Shown: positions 1-10,715, counted from the first letter of the stretch. The stretch is DNA of 38,631 nt from Gnetum montanum (GCA_015680685.1 MNCI01034026.1:279175-317805), one strand, 5' to 3'. The notes: a model not told the origin generated them from the letters alone. Program-made: numbers and translations.

Positions 1-753
1 ATGTTGCTGAGTCGGCGGGGGAAGAAACCTTTGCGCTGAGCGAGTTGTCAGTACAGTGTGAGCCTGTACCTGAGTGATGAACTGAGGCGCGGTGGTTGCC
101 GGGATCACCGCCGGGATGCCGAGTGTGTGGTGGGAAGGACCCACCCCTGCGTCATGGCGCAGTTGTTGTGTTTGCCACCCAGATAGCTGCGTCTGGGCTA
201 GCGGGAAGCTAGAAAGTTGTGCCTGCGCAGTTGCAGCTAGGTTAAGAGAGGCTGCCTCTCCATCAAAAGGAAACAACGGATCCTCTTGCGTGTGGAGGGG
301 CAGAGTATGGAACGAATGTTCCGACATGGCCGTGAACTCGTCCTCTGCCTCTTCCTCCCGCTGGGGCTCCGCCACAGGTTGTGAAGTCTGGCCTCTGGCC
401 ATGACCAACTGTGCCATAATTTCATCTTGGTGCTCGGTCAAGGGGATTATGTCATAGGCGGTTGGCTTAAAATCATGACCCCCCCGATGGAGCGCTTCAA
501 AGTTTCGCTTTGCCTCCCGCTCGGCTCGGCTAAGAGCCAGCCTCGCCTGGATCTTAATGCATATAAAATTGTATTCTTCAGGGGTTATGGCTGGAAAGAT
601 AGGCTCTTTCCCCTGAAGCCTCAAGGATCGGCGCAATGGTCCCTGAGGTCCCATCGCACCAGGAGCTGGTCCTGTGGCAACCGTAGGATTCATAGGCGTA
701 ACACCCAGATCGAGGGTAACCATGGCGGTTTTGTTTGAGTGAAAAGAATCCAT
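1..753 (-). CDS. Gag-like protein of element D, N-terminal 251 aa (partial, open at the window edge)
   Basis: An uninterrupted frame starts at an ATG at 753-751, with an in-frame TGA two codons upstream, and stays open for 251 codons to base 1. A second in-frame ATG at 723-721 has a strong GCCATGG context and could be the real start. The N-terminus is Pro/Ala/Gly-rich. A charged segment follows at about residues 50-85 (ITPEEYNF, then RAEREAKRNFEALH), then an acidic patch at about 130-140 (REEEAEDEF) and a Gln/Ala/Pro-rich region to the edge. I recognise no catalytic motif. Position just downstream of an LTR and primer site, together with the low-complexity composition, is what suggests the start of a retrotransposon Gag. 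A different ORF preceding gag is possible. This is the longest undamaged coding stretch in the window. Confidence 0.65.
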   Translation of the reverse strand, partial: MDSFHSNKTAMVTLDLGVTPMNPTVATGPAPGAMGPQGPLRRSLRLQGKEPIFPAITPEEYNFICIKIQARLALSRAEREAKRNFEALHRGGHDFKPTAYDIIPLTEHQDEIMAQLVMARGQTSQPVAEPQREEEAEDEFTAMSEHSFHTLPLHTQEDPLFPFDGEAASLNLAATAQAQLSSFPLAQTQLSGWQTQQLRHDAGVGPSHHTLGIPAVIPATTAPQFITQVQAHTVLTTRSAQRFLPPPTQQH

Positions 754-782
754 TGATCAATGAAGTGAAGAGTGACTGATAA

Positions 783-844
783 TCGGATCTAAAAGCAAAT
801 GGCTGGCAACAGATCGGATCTAAAAGCAAATGGCTGGCAACAAA
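783..844 (-). repeat. 31-bp tandem duplication in the leader of element D
   Basis: Two nearly identical 31-bp units (783-813 and 814-844) lie in the untranslated leader, 30 to 92 bases upstream of the gag-like start. Each contains the string ATCGGATCTAAAAGCAAATG. They look like a recent local duplication. Confidence 0.85.
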
Positions 845-1006
845 CGCACAAAAGGCTTTCTACCCTGTAGGATTTCAAAGAAATCATCCTTGCGACCGAT
901 CTATACCACGCGATTAACCGTAGACTTCCCTAGAGGTATTACGTCTATGGTTTAGGGTATGGATCTCTAACAGGGTTACCCGAAATATTCGAATCGGAGC
1001 CTGAAG

Positions 1007-1024
1007 GCCCTCCTTCTAGCGCCA
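1007..1024 (-). promoter_or_regulatory. Primer binding site of element D
   Basis: On the minus strand the LTR ends CTGTTATTACA. Six bases later comes TGGCGCTAGAAGGAGGGC, which starts with the TGG expected from pairing with a tRNA CCA end. I do not assign the tRNA. This site sets the orientation of D and the inner edge of its 5' LTR. Confidence 0.6.
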
Positions 1025-1740
1025 GAAAACTGTAATAACAGAAAATGTCGGCAGCTGGAAATACCGACCGATATTCCGGCGTACACAGTTTTAGCCACGG
1101 ATCCGCGCGAGGGCTATGCTGGAAAAACGAATCCGCGGCGCCCTGAACGGTCTTGTCGATCAGACAGGGACTTACGGGTCAGTAAAACAACGTAAAGCAC
1201 GTAAAAGAAAGCGATCTGATTCGAGGGGCCGTAAAACAAAGGGAAAGCGATGTGATCGGATTGCGACGGCGATAATGCTAAACACGATGAAAAGAGGCTG
1301 GCAAAAGAGAAACACGTAGCTTCAAGATCTGCGCTTTGACTTACAAATGTATATTTCGTGTGAGAAATTACACTGGGGAATCCCCGATTACAGGATGTGA
1401 AACAAGCACAAAACAACAAGCAGAACGGTCTGAACAGAAGTTCGATCTACCTCGTGGGCTAAGCTGAGATGCAAGGCGGGCCAAGCTTCGACGTTTACCA
1501 ATCAATTGTATCTGATCGATAAAGTCTCTTCAGCAGAAAGATTGCTCCTGTCACTGGTGCTCAAATCTGTACTCTGCTTCGGCTGTAAGGTGATGATGTC
1601 CCTGATTGCCAAAGCGTTGTTCTTTGTATTTCTGCTCCAAAGTGCTAAGTGCTCTGGTGCTCAGAAATATGCTTTTCTGCTTCTCTAAGTTTTTGCTAAC
1701 CCGAATTTTTTGCCAACCTCTGTATCTTTGTTAATTGGGG

Positions 1741-1749
1741 TATTTATAG
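1741..1749 (-). promoter_or_regulatory. TATA box of the D LTR
   Basis: The minus strand reads CTATAAATA here, a canonical plant TATA element inside the LTR. Transcription would start about 30 bases further along the minus strand, near 1710. The CpG-rich palindromes lie upstream of it, as expected of U3 control elements. Confidence 0.6.
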
Positions 1750-1844
1750 GCCGCGAAACTTCGCGGAGAAGGCACAACCTTGATGATGTGGGCTCCGGAT
1801 GTTGCGGGCCCTGCTGGCATGATCTTTTAAGTCAGACTGTGACT

Positions 1845-1876
1845 ACGCACAACACGCTTGTTTGCGTGTTGTGCGT
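1845..1876. repeat. Perfect 13-bp inverted repeat in the U3 of D
   Basis: ACGCACAACACGC (1845-1857) and its exact reverse complement (1864-1876) are separated by the six bases TTGTTT. It lies about 100 bp upstream of the TATA box in transcriptional orientation. It could be a dyad site for a dimeric DNA-binding protein, or a hairpin. Confidence 0.85.
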
Positions 1877-1946
1877 GTGAGAAGTAAGCAAGTGTTGAGC
1901 GTGCTTTAATTATTTTCAGGCTGGATTACACTCATTCGCATTGCGT

Positions 1947-2213
1947 TGCGTATATGAGCATAATCTGGTAAAAGCATTAAGCTCAGAGTTGCTTTACGCT
2001 CACTACGCAGCTGCGCGTATGAAGTGTAAAACGATGAGCAACTTGAATGATAACATACACAATGATACGCACCGCTGCGTATCGAGCGTAAAAACAAGCT
2101 ATGCATGCGCCGGGAGGAAAAGCGTCAAACTGTTGCGCTTCTTTAGACTCTGCCTTTGACTATTTTGGAGCTTATTACATCCATCACGCTGCCATGCGTA
2201 ATAGAGCGTAAAC
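1947..2213. repeat. Four copies of a GCGTA/GAGCGTAAA dyad motif in the U3 of D
   Basis: Variants of TGCGTAT-n-GAGCGTAAA occur near 1947-1963, 2013-2030, 2076-2092 and 2194-2213. At 1993-2030 the motif faces its own reverse complement and makes an imperfect palindrome centred on CAGCTG. At 2064-2083 GATACGCA and TGCGTATC flank a four-base loop. The first three copies are about 65 bp apart. They resemble a reiterated enhancer module. Function is inferred from position only. Confidence 0.65.
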
Positions 2214-2329
2214 TTGTCCTGGAACGAAGGTGGAATGCACTCTTGCTTGAATTGCGATCCTTTGCCTGAGGCCGACCCGTAATTTTCACGGTGTTTCATA
2301 TACCATCACTTCTTGGGCACTAAAATTTG

Positions 2330-3438
2330 ATCTCATAGGTGCCTACATTCTTTATACCAAAAATAGTGATTCAATATCTTCTAGATAGCTAATGGTTCAT
2401 GTTAGTTCATTGAGGTGACTCAACACTAGCTGGTAGACTGAGGGCTCTCCACCACTTGGTTCTCCCTACTACTACTACAAGAGTTTCTCATGAAGCTTCC
2501 TCATACACTCAATTGCTACATGAGCCTCTAGCATTGTTTCTTCAGTAACTGGATGGTGGTGGCTACTCCTCTTCAAGTAGCTTGATGAGCACCTTGTCTT
2601 TCATCATATCCTACTAAGATGTAGTAGGAGCATGATGAAGTGTATCATTTACATAACAAGATATTCATCTCCTTTTGAAAATTTTTCTAATTAGACATGA
2701 AAAGGGGAGTATCTTCTTCCCTTCCTCATTCTCTTTGAATTATTTTTCAATATCCATGAAGATGAGATGGAAAGGTTAATAGGAAATTTTTTGCTTAAAG
2801 TGGTACATACATAGGCAGAGAAGGTAGTGATCTTACTTGGCCTCATTGTTGGAGTTAGGTGGTGGGCCACAATATTGAAGTAGGACTTATCTCCCTTAGT
2901 GACTTCACCATACTCCTTATGATCCACTCCATAGCACCTTTGGATCCATTCCATTTTGATGTCTAGGTCTACTTGTGTAGGAATTTTCATCAAATTTATT
3001 CCAATGTTAGGGAACCCAGGGGCCTCTACAATGGCCTTGATCAAGTAGGACACATTGATGTCCTTAATTTTCATAGTTGCATCTACCTATCAATTGTTCC
3101 AAAAGAGGTAATTCTCTCCCATGTACCACTCCCCACTAGAAGTTAGGATGGACCACATGGGAGATCCTTACAATTATGTCTTTATCTATTTTGATGCCAG
3201 GTCCAAGAAGAAGCCAAATTTGAGTTTTTAAAGAATAACACTTTAGACCTTATTAGAATGGATTTATTTTATGCAAGCCTTGGTCAAGGTGACCTCAAGA
3301 TTTGGTTGAGGCCTTGGCACCTCATCTTTTCTAGACTAGCTTGTTTCTATAGTGGGAATTTAGTGAACATATTCCACTTTAGGCTCCTCCTGAAGAGGTT
3401 CCATGAGATGGGTTTCAAATTCATCTTTTTGGGGCCAT
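2330..3438 (-). pseudogene. Degenerate 3' ORF of element A (Athila-type ORF after pol)
   Basis: The minus strand gives an ATG at 3438 followed by MAPKR, and similarity to a plant retroelement ORF continues with many stops. The longest clean piece is 3074-2691 (127 codons). It contains a segment with IVAHHLTPTMRPSKIT, then an Ile/Lys-rich stretch ending GRRYSPFHV. This resembles the plant 'putative transposon protein' domain often found in Athila-group elements, and MAPKR is a common start of such ORFs. Whether it has any envelope-like role is not shown. The C-terminus ends at the D insertion. The family assignment is from memory of motif shape, not from a search. Confidence 0.45.
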
Positions 3439-4160
3439 TATGGCTACTAGCCCCTTTCCCCTCATGACCACTTCTCCCATAGTTGTGATGGTCCTTCTCC
3501 CTATGGTTTGAGTGTTGGTGTAGTACCACAACACTCCAAAGTGGAACTCAACCCCATAAAGGTTATGGAATCCTAGAAACTACATTCTAAACTTGTTGGG
3601 ACCTTATGGGATTGAGTGGATTCATGGTGTTGAATCACTCTAAAGGAGAGCTTAGAGCTGTATAGGGTGTGATACCCTTTAAACCACATTTTGAGAGGAA
3701 CAAAGTCCAAAGATGTGTAAGTGATTTACCCTCTGAGTGTGGACCATACAAGTTTGGGAACTATGTTAAAATTGGTTGTGTTCTTTATGGCTGAAAATTT
3801 TAATCTGGGGAACTTATTCATCCCCCCTTCAAAGTTCAATGATCCTCAACAAATTGATTATTTTAATATTATCTTATTCTAATGGCTACCTAAGTTTGTT
3901 GGTGAGGTTTAACTTAGGTAAATTAGTGATGTTTAATATTATTTCATTAGTTAAACCATTTCGGAGTTAGAAAAAGTCCAAAAAATTTACCATTAAAAAC
4001 CATAGGTATGTGGTTCCTATGATGTACAGCTCACCTCCTATAGTTGAAGGGTCAAAGAACAAGTTGATTTAGTTAAGTGATTAGGAAGTTATGGGCCCTA
4101 GAAGGCTCTGGGCTCAAAAAATTGCAAAAACTCCAATAGCATTATGAGGAAAATGTGAAA
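3439..4160. other. Noncoding spacer of element A
   Basis: Between the MAPKR ORF and the 3' noncoding block shared with B there is AT-rich sequence with no sustained frame and no recognised motif. Only short chance ORFs are present. It is probably internal 3' sequence of A, but an unrelated insertion cannot be excluded. Confidence 0.4.
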
Positions 4161-5640
4161 ATTTTTCTAACTCCCTTCATATATATATATATATATACTA
4201 TTTTTGCACTACGTTGATTAGGATGCATCTATGCATTAGGCTACATTGATAAGAATACCTCAATTTAGCCAAAAACAAGAATTTTCATAATTAAAATGCT
4301 AAGAAAAAGAAGCTTTATCATGAAATTAGGATCCAAAGGAAGCTAGAAAAGCCTAAAATCACAAAAAATGCTTGAAGAGGGCTAGGAATATGTTTGAAAA
4401 GAAGATTTAGTAGGAGATTAATTGCCAAGGACTGCAAAAACTAGACATACTAAAGTGGAAAATAAAGGTTTTGAATGAAAAATGCCTAAGGGATAAGGAA
4501 CCTAACCATCCTAGCCAAGAAGTATCCAAGTGGTTCCTCCCCATAATAGGCTTAGGTCCTTAATGATCTTTCATTCCCTCAAACCAAGGAGTCTGTGGAC
4601 CCCAAGGATGATTAATGATTGTGAATTGTTAAAAACTGAATCACCAAATAAACCATCAAGGAATTAAGACTGTCTCAAAATAAATCCATCGATACAACAT
4701 GATAAGATGTAGTGAGGTGGTACATGGGAAGAACATTTGGATGAGAGAGAGTATGGAATGGAGTCCCTCATTATGGTCACATGAAGTCCCCTATGAAGGA
4801 TGTGATTAGTATGACCTAGTAGCTTCCATCCCTAGTTGAAATAAAGATAATCCAATTCCAATGACTTTTCATTGGCACATAAGAGCATTCCAACCCCCAA
4901 GGTATAGAAGCATCCCAAAAAATCATTCACCATTCCAAAAAAAGAAGAAAGGAAAAGTAGGAACTGAAAAGGATCTTAGTTAGAGGGGTACCTTCAAGCA
5001 TGGGTAACATATCTTTCTAGCCTCATAACTATTACTCGTAGCCCATTATTGTTTCTAAGGGATGTGCTTTGAATTTCCATAGGTTTTGTTTCAAATGGGA
5101 ATCAAACCATGCAAAGAAATTGCTTCCTATTTATTGGTTGATGTAGGCATGCTCATGAAACCCAAGATGGTAGCCAGGTACAATAGGTAACAAATCCCCT
5201 TGAAGTCACATCTTTGTTTGCCCACATGATTCATTCCAAGTTTGGAAAGTACCAAGGTCACAAATTCATTATAAGTTATTATTAAGAAGGTACCTCATAT
5301 TTCAAAAATGAGGAAACATCATAGAGTTGTGTGGAATGGATGGATGATGTGAACTCACTACCAAATATCATGAAAAAACCATTGTTCCATTAATTAATGT
5401 CAAAATTCTAAGATAAAATCCAATCATTTTCAATTAGGTAAATAATGTAGGTTACACACCATCATCAACTAGCAATTGTATTTGGCACCAAAGTCTTGAT
5501 GGCAATAAAGAAAAAGAAGATACTTAAGAAAAGTTCAAATAGGGTAAAATATAGAAAAATTGTAAAATATTTAAGAAAATGAAAAACATATGAAAAATGA
5601 TGTCAAAAAAATTTTAAAAATCTAAGAATCCACTCATATA
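4161..5640 (-). other. 3' noncoding region of element A, shared with element B
   Basis: About 1.4 kb without coding capacity. From about 4390 to 5640 it matches 11540-12780 of B in order, for example GGGATGTGCTTTGAATT near 5060 and GGGTGTGCTTTGAATT near 12140, and GGAGGAGATC next to the end of pol in both. Matching noncoding blocks in two elements make this true internal sequence rather than host DNA. An (AT)n microsatellite lies at 4179-4197. Confidence 0.6.
4179..4197. repeat. (AT)n microsatellite
   Basis: Uninterrupted alternating AT for about 19 bases inside the 3' noncoding region of element A. Confidence 0.95.
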
Positions 5641-5649
5641 GTATCAACA

Positions 5650-6870
5650 TGGATGAGCATCTCTCCTAAGACTAAGTTAGAAGGAGGAGATCTAGAAAAT
5701 TGAACATGCATGTTCATCAATTGAGGCTTTTGTTCCACTAATTGTTCTTGGTTCAAGTAAAGGTTTAGGTTACTAGGTGTTGACCAAAAATCTCTTGCTT
5801 GGGCTATCAAGATGGTATATAATCATGGCCCTAGATGGAAAGGTTTTGTATATAATGTTAGGGTCCTTTCATAACATTTGAAATTTTGTTTGTTGAGACA
5901 CATGCATGGGATTCTAGTAGAGCACCTTATCCCCTAGTTGAAACTTTACCTTCTAAATCTTAAGGTCCTGGCATTGTTTGTTATGTGCCTTATGCACCTC
6001 ATCCGATGACAAGGCTACTAATCTATTCTTATATAGTATGTTGAGATTCATCAATCTTTTTTTTTAGGTTAAACATAAGTCCAAGTTAAGGTCACAAACT
6101 ATTGAAAGTGTACAAAGCTCAACTTGGATGGGAAGCATTGGAAATTTTTCATACATGAGCTTATAGGGAGAATATCCAATAGGAAGTTTCCATATTGAAT
6201 GATAATCCCAAAGAACATCATTGAGTTTGTTATTCTAGTCCTTTCTATATTTAATAACTATTCATGTTAGTATTTTAGAAATTACCCTATTAGTAACCTT
6301 AGCTTAACCATTAGCCTCGAGGTGGTAAGAAGTTGTTAGTTTATGTTTAAGACCAAAGTGTTGCATGAGCTTTCAAAAAGTGGCACATGTAAAGTGTGTT
6401 CCATTATCAAAAGTTAGTGCTTATGGCATACCAAACCTATTGATAACTTTTTTTGTACAAACCATGCTACCATAGAGGATGAACAATCAATTAGAGTAGT
6501 GGCTTTAGCCCATTTGGTATAGTAGTCAATAGCCACGATGATGTAGGCCTTTCCATTTGACATAGAGTTGATGGGCCTCATGAAATCAATTCACCAAGGA
6601 TTGAAAGGCTCTAATGGTTGGATCCATTGTTATGGCCCTTCCATGCATGTGGTCATCCTTCCATCACATTGATACTAGTCACAAGAATAGAAGAGTGATG
6701 GACATCTTGGAAGATCATGGTCTAATAATATCCTACCATGAGGATCTTAATATTAATCTTCCTCCCAACATAGTGGTCTCCACAGGGCCCCTCATGTGCA
6801 TCTTAGACGACTCAAAGCTAATCTAAATCAAGGACATACAATCATACCAAGCCATCAGTGTAACTCTTGT
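5650..6870 (-). pseudogene. Integrase remnant of element A
   Basis: The minus strand shows a broken retroviral-type integrase. The zinc-finger part (about 6640-6870) is poorly preserved. The catalytic core follows with AIDYYTKWAKA (first Asp), then DNGTHF (second Asp), then the NGxAKVTNR segment where family members carry Glu: here it is Lys (AAG), so the DDE triad is lost. Downstream are a WDYHSIWKLPIGYSPYKLMY segment and a tail ending SPPSNLVLGEM near 5660, which is also the tail of B pol. Several stops interrupt it; the one after ANG is TAA where relatives have a Gln codon. It follows RNase H in the standard Ty3/gypsy order and is non-functional. Confidence 0.8.
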
Positions 6871-6899
6871 AGAGGTTTCCCTTAATTTCCATGAAGTGA

Positions 6900-7470
6900 T
6901 TGGCCTGATGAAGCAACTACTGTTTCTTCCTATGATCCCATTCCTATGGCATTTCCTAGGTGAGTATATAGGAGAGCATGTTATCATACCAATTTATTTC
7001 CTTGGGAGTTGAAGCATTAATGGCACTAGTAAAGAGGAGTTCATTAGGAAATTAATCAAATAATGGGCTTTCATCCTCCTTGATATCCCATTGCAACCGA
7101 GATAAGTGGTCAACTACCACATTCTCAGTTCCCTTTTGGTTAACCATCATCAAATCAAGCTCTTCAAGGGTCACTAGTTATCGTATGACATAAGGGCTCA
7201 TCATTGGTTTGTTCATTAGGAATTGTATGGCATTATGGTTAGTGTGCATAAATACTTTATATCCAAGCACATAGTACCTAAGCTTTTCTAGGGTATACAC
7301 TGCCACCATAAGCTCCTTTTCAATGGTGGTGTAATTGAGTTGTTCACCCATAATTATTTTTCTTGTACATTGGATGTAATATGGATGTTTGTTATCATTC
7401 AACGATGTAAGCATGGCCCCCAAGGTGTAATTGGATGCATCTGTCATGATGTGGAATGGCCTGGATCAAT
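6900..7470 (-). pseudogene. RNase H remnant of element A
   Basis: The clean frame 7447-7178 opens with MTDASNYTLGAML, where the first Asp is the catalytic one, and continues with YTTIEKELMVAVYTLEKLR and HTNHNAIQFLMNKP. These are the usual landmarks of a gypsy RNase H that degrades the RNA of the RNA/DNA hybrid. After the stop following SPYVIR the similarity continues (DHLSRLQWD) to about 6900 with more stops. It matches the same domain in element C (22100-22430) closely. It lies directly after RT and before integrase. Confidence 0.8.
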
Positions 7471-7559
7471 CTGGTGCTTGTAGCATTGGGGCTTCTATGA
7501 GTTTTTACTTTAGCTATTAGAATGCATTTTCACATACCTTGGTCCAAACATACGATGCA

Positions 7560-8780
7560 TGTTTCTTAGTAAGTTCTACCCATATCTTGGTAATCTTTGA
7601 GAATTTTTTGATGAATCATTGCTAATAACTAGTGTGGCCAAGAAATGACCTTATATCCTTCACTATTTTGGTTTATCTAGTTATTCCTTGGATGATCCTT
7701 ATTTTCTCTAGGTCCATCTTGATCTTATTATTTGAGATTTGATGCCCCCAAACAATGTCCTCTTGGATCATCAAGTGGCTCTTTTTCCAATTTAGCCATA
7801 AGTTGGTCTTTTCACACCTTTTTAGAAATTTCTCAAGGTGGTCCAAGGCTTGCTCAAATGTGGTTCCATAGGTTGAGAAGTCATCCATGAAGACTTATAC
7901 CCCACTACCAATCTGTTACTAGAAGATGCTAAGGACCAATTATTGAAATGTGGTGGAAGCATTGCATAGGCCAAAGGGCATCTTTTGATATGCAAAAGTC
8001 CCTCAAGGACTTGTAAATGTTGTCTTGGTTTGGTCTTTAAGTATGAGCTGAATTTGATTATTGCCAATATAAGAATCTAGAATGTTGTAGTAACAATGCC
8101 CTACAATAGTGTCTAGCACTTAATCCATAAATGGTAATGGGAAATGATCTTTGTAAGTTACCATATTTAAAATCCTAAAGTATATACAGACTCTCCATTT
8201 TTCTTCTTTTTTGGATACAATAACAAGTGGACTAACCGACTTGCTATCCAAAATAGGATAAATGAACCTAGCCTTGAGGACTTGTTTAATCTCCTCTTTG
8301 AAGATTTACTTGATTTTTGGGTTCAAGCATATTTGCAGCTATCTCTTTGGTTTAATGGAGGAATCTGTATAAATTCTATGATGGCATATCCTTGGATTAA
8401 TTCTTGTTAACTCATGATATGAGCAAGTAAAGGCTATTGACCATTTGTTAACAACCTCCAAAAATTTATTTTTGTGTATAAGAGCAAGTGTGACATTGAT
8501 AATTACTTACTTGTCATTATTTAGAAATGCATACTCCATTCCTGTTGATAGAACCTTTAATTCAAGGGGCTCCTACTTAAAAGTTTCAGAGATCTTAAAC
8601 TCTATTCAATCGATCTTACTTTGTGCATCAAAGAGTTGGTGATGGATCTTCTCCAACTTATCCATGCTTTTCACATAGGAGCTAGTAATGATCTCAGCTA
8701 GTTCCATGCATATTGTTGATCCAACCTTATTTTTAGTTGTTAGCCACTGAGTACCCTCTTGTTCAATGGCTACTATGTAT
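7560..8780 (-). pseudogene. Reverse transcriptase remnant of element A
   Basis: The linker before RT runs from about 8780, followed by the fingers segment with SPLVIVSKKEEKWRVCI, then KDHFPLPFMD, a degenerate LDSYIGNNQIQ and the active-site motif FMDDFSTYG at about 7890-7864, so both catalytic Asp codons are still present. After that come WKKSHLMIQEDI and IRSFLGHTSY. Longer clean pieces are 8067-7822 and 7888-7673, in different frames, so there is at least one frameshift as well as several stops. The order and spelling of motifs match element B (13,640-12,906) nearly one to one. It is inactive. Confidence 0.85.
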
Positions 8781-8829
8781 AGGTACCTTTTAACCTCTAT
8801 GATATCTACACACTAACTACATTCCTAAA

Positions 8830-9370
8830 GTGATGTACCCTTGATGGTCCATAGTTTTTGCATGCATTGGCACCCTATGTCACTATACATAACTCATGGA
8901 ACTTCCTTCTTCTCAATTTTTATAAATTTATTTTCCTTGAAAATTTCCAAGGAAAGATCTATGATCTCCAACCTTGAATCTATGGTGCTTAGCCATGCTC
9001 TTCCCATGATGATAGAAAAGTCCCTTTTGTTGTTTTCCACATGGATTACCAAAAGCTCAATATGATATGACAATTGACAAATGGTGATCATGATTTCTTT
9101 CACCAATCCCAAATGAACAGTGATGGATTGGTCTACTAGCTCTAGTCTGATGTTGCTTTTCATAAGAGGAATAGGTTCTAGGCTTTGTATAATTTTTGTG
9201 AAATCAAGTTAACTCTAGAACCTAAGTCCATAAGAGTGTTACATGATTCATTTTTAGTAATCAGTAAATAGATAATGGGGCTTCCGAGATTTGATCTCTT
9301 CATAGGGAGATGGCCATCCTTGATCCAATTCATGACTGCATGGATCAACATGATAGTGTGCAACTAGGAA
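8830..9370 (-). pseudogene. Aspartic protease remnant of element A
   Basis: The minus-strand frame 9363-9178 ends with CNTLMDLGSRVNLISQKLYKA, whose DLGS is the active-site Asp motif as spelt in Athila-type proteases (Asp-Leu-Gly). A second frame, 9163-8894, carries the LADQSIT-like strand as LVDQSITVHLGLVKEI, the flap region, and IIMGRAWLSTIDS, the conserved C-terminal IIMGR-AWL motif. A stop and a small shift between 9178 and 9163 break the chain. It would have processed Gag-Pol. Confidence 0.75.
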
Positions 9371-10715
9371 ACACTTTGGTTTGAATGTTGATTGATAGAA
9401 ATTTTAGAGGTAAAAGTAGTAGGGTTAATAGCCATAGGTGTTTGTGAGGACTTTTTGGAATTTTTGGTTATGAAGAATGGTCTTTTATGAGGCTTGGATT
9501 TAGAACCACTAGACTAAGGATTCAGTTGTAAGTTTATTGCCCTCATAGCATTCCTAGGCTATGATTGGGTAGGTATCTCACCTTGCATGAATGGAGAAGG
9601 TGGCAAAGTTGAAAATGGTGCTACAGGCATTGAAAAATGTTGAGGAGGATACTAGGGAAATGGGAACTCCCTCCTTGGAAAAGGTGCTCTATAGTATTCA
9701 AAAGGATAATAGTGATGTGGAAAGGAAGCATGACTAGATGAGTCACATGGAGAGATGATCTAGTGAACATAATATCCATATGGATCTGACTAGTGGTAAG
9801 GGTACTACTACCTTGAAGGTGGCATCCCCCATGATTGTGGGTGTTGCCACTACTAGTATTACTCATGAGATTGAGGTGGCACTCCACTTAGATAGTAAGC
9901 TTGTTGGTGGAATTGTTGTTGATAGCTACTTTGTAGATAAGACAACAACTTGAGTGCTTGTTGTTTTGCTAGTCTAATATTTTAGAGCACACCCCCTAGA
10001 TTCTTGTAGGTGTGGCAAGACAAGGCAACATCCCTTGGGATGTTCATATTAGCATATGTTACAAACATCATCATTAGTTTCTAAATCTAAAACATCCTCT
10101 ACTATGGTAGCTTTACATTTATCCCTACGATATTCTTGTTCAGCATCATTTTGCTTTCTTTACTTACGATCATTTTCTCCATGATTCTTACATTCTTCTA
10201 CAATCTTTAAAGTAGCTTGGAATTTCTCATCCAAGGAATTCCACATGTCAACCTTAGCCAAAATTTTAGTAATGGATTTTAAAATTAGCAAGTTTTTTCT
10301 CTATACCACTTCATCAAGTGGTGCCTCTATCTCATTCTCATAGAAATAGTCCTACCTCTTATGAATAGAGGGGTCTTTGTTATATTCTTCTATATTATCT
10401 TCCTTTCTCAACTATTCTTCCTCTTTGGCCACTTGTTCAATGAGCCTTTAAATCTAATGAACCATTACCTCAGAAAGTCTCCCTTGGGCATAAACCCCAA
10501 GGATTTCCCTTGTTTTAGTTCTAAAGCCATCTATGATATGACATAGCTAATCCCTTTGAGAGTATCTTTGACATAGGGATTAATGCAACAAAGAGTAGTA
10601 CCTATCCATGAACATATCTAAGGACTCATGAGTATCTTATTTCCATCATTGGATTTACCTTCTTAGATTGAACACTCTAGAGTATGTTTGGTACTTCACC
10701 TTAAACAGCTTGAAC
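9370..10715 (-). pseudogene. Gag remnant of element A, C-terminal part
   Basis: Minus-strand fragments with many stops correspond to the middle and C-terminal Gag of B (14650-15990), including Gln/His/Tyr-rich stretches near 9600-9900 and a segment aligned to the LSELRSHQIHRFL-like part of B near 10450. The N-terminal half of the same gene resumes at 17990, because element B sits in between at 10721-17984. The two halves join at a point equivalent to position 15988 of B. It is non-functional. Confidence 0.65.

Larger units (their letters stand above)
1..2288 (-). mobile_element. Element D: 5' end of a young Ty3/gypsy-type LTR retrotransposon
   Basis: Read on the minus strand this is a 5' LTR (2288 to 1031), a primer binding site (1024 to 1007), an untranslated leader and the first 251 codons of a gag-like frame that leaves the window. 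It is GC-rich and CpG-rich, unlike the AT-rich, CpG-poor DNA from 2289 onward, and its frame has no stop codon, so it should be a recent insertion. The right edge falls inside the degenerate 3' ORF of element A. The class is inferred from layout and primer-site position. The lineage (Tat-like or other) cannot be fixed, because protease and RT lie outside the window. Confidence 0.75.
1031..2288 (-). repeat. 5' LTR of element D (about 1.26 kb)
   Basis: In coding orientation it begins near TGAAAATTACGGG (2288) and ends CTGTTATTACA (1031), next to the primer site. A TATA box lies at 1749-1741, so U3 is about 540 bp and R plus U5 about 700 bp. U3 is full of short palindromes with CpG (see separate entries). 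The inner end is well fixed by the primer site. The outer end was chosen from the TG/CA rule and the composition change and could be off by about 10 bp. The partner LTR and the target duplication are outside the window. Confidence 0.6.

Noticed and set aside
578-829. Minus-strand 83-codon ORF as the D protein
   Set aside because: It overlaps the leader and the start of the 251-codon frame in another frame; the longer frame has a good start context and Gag-like composition.
6614-6826. Plus-strand 70-codon ORF
   Set aside because: Antisense of the integrase of A.
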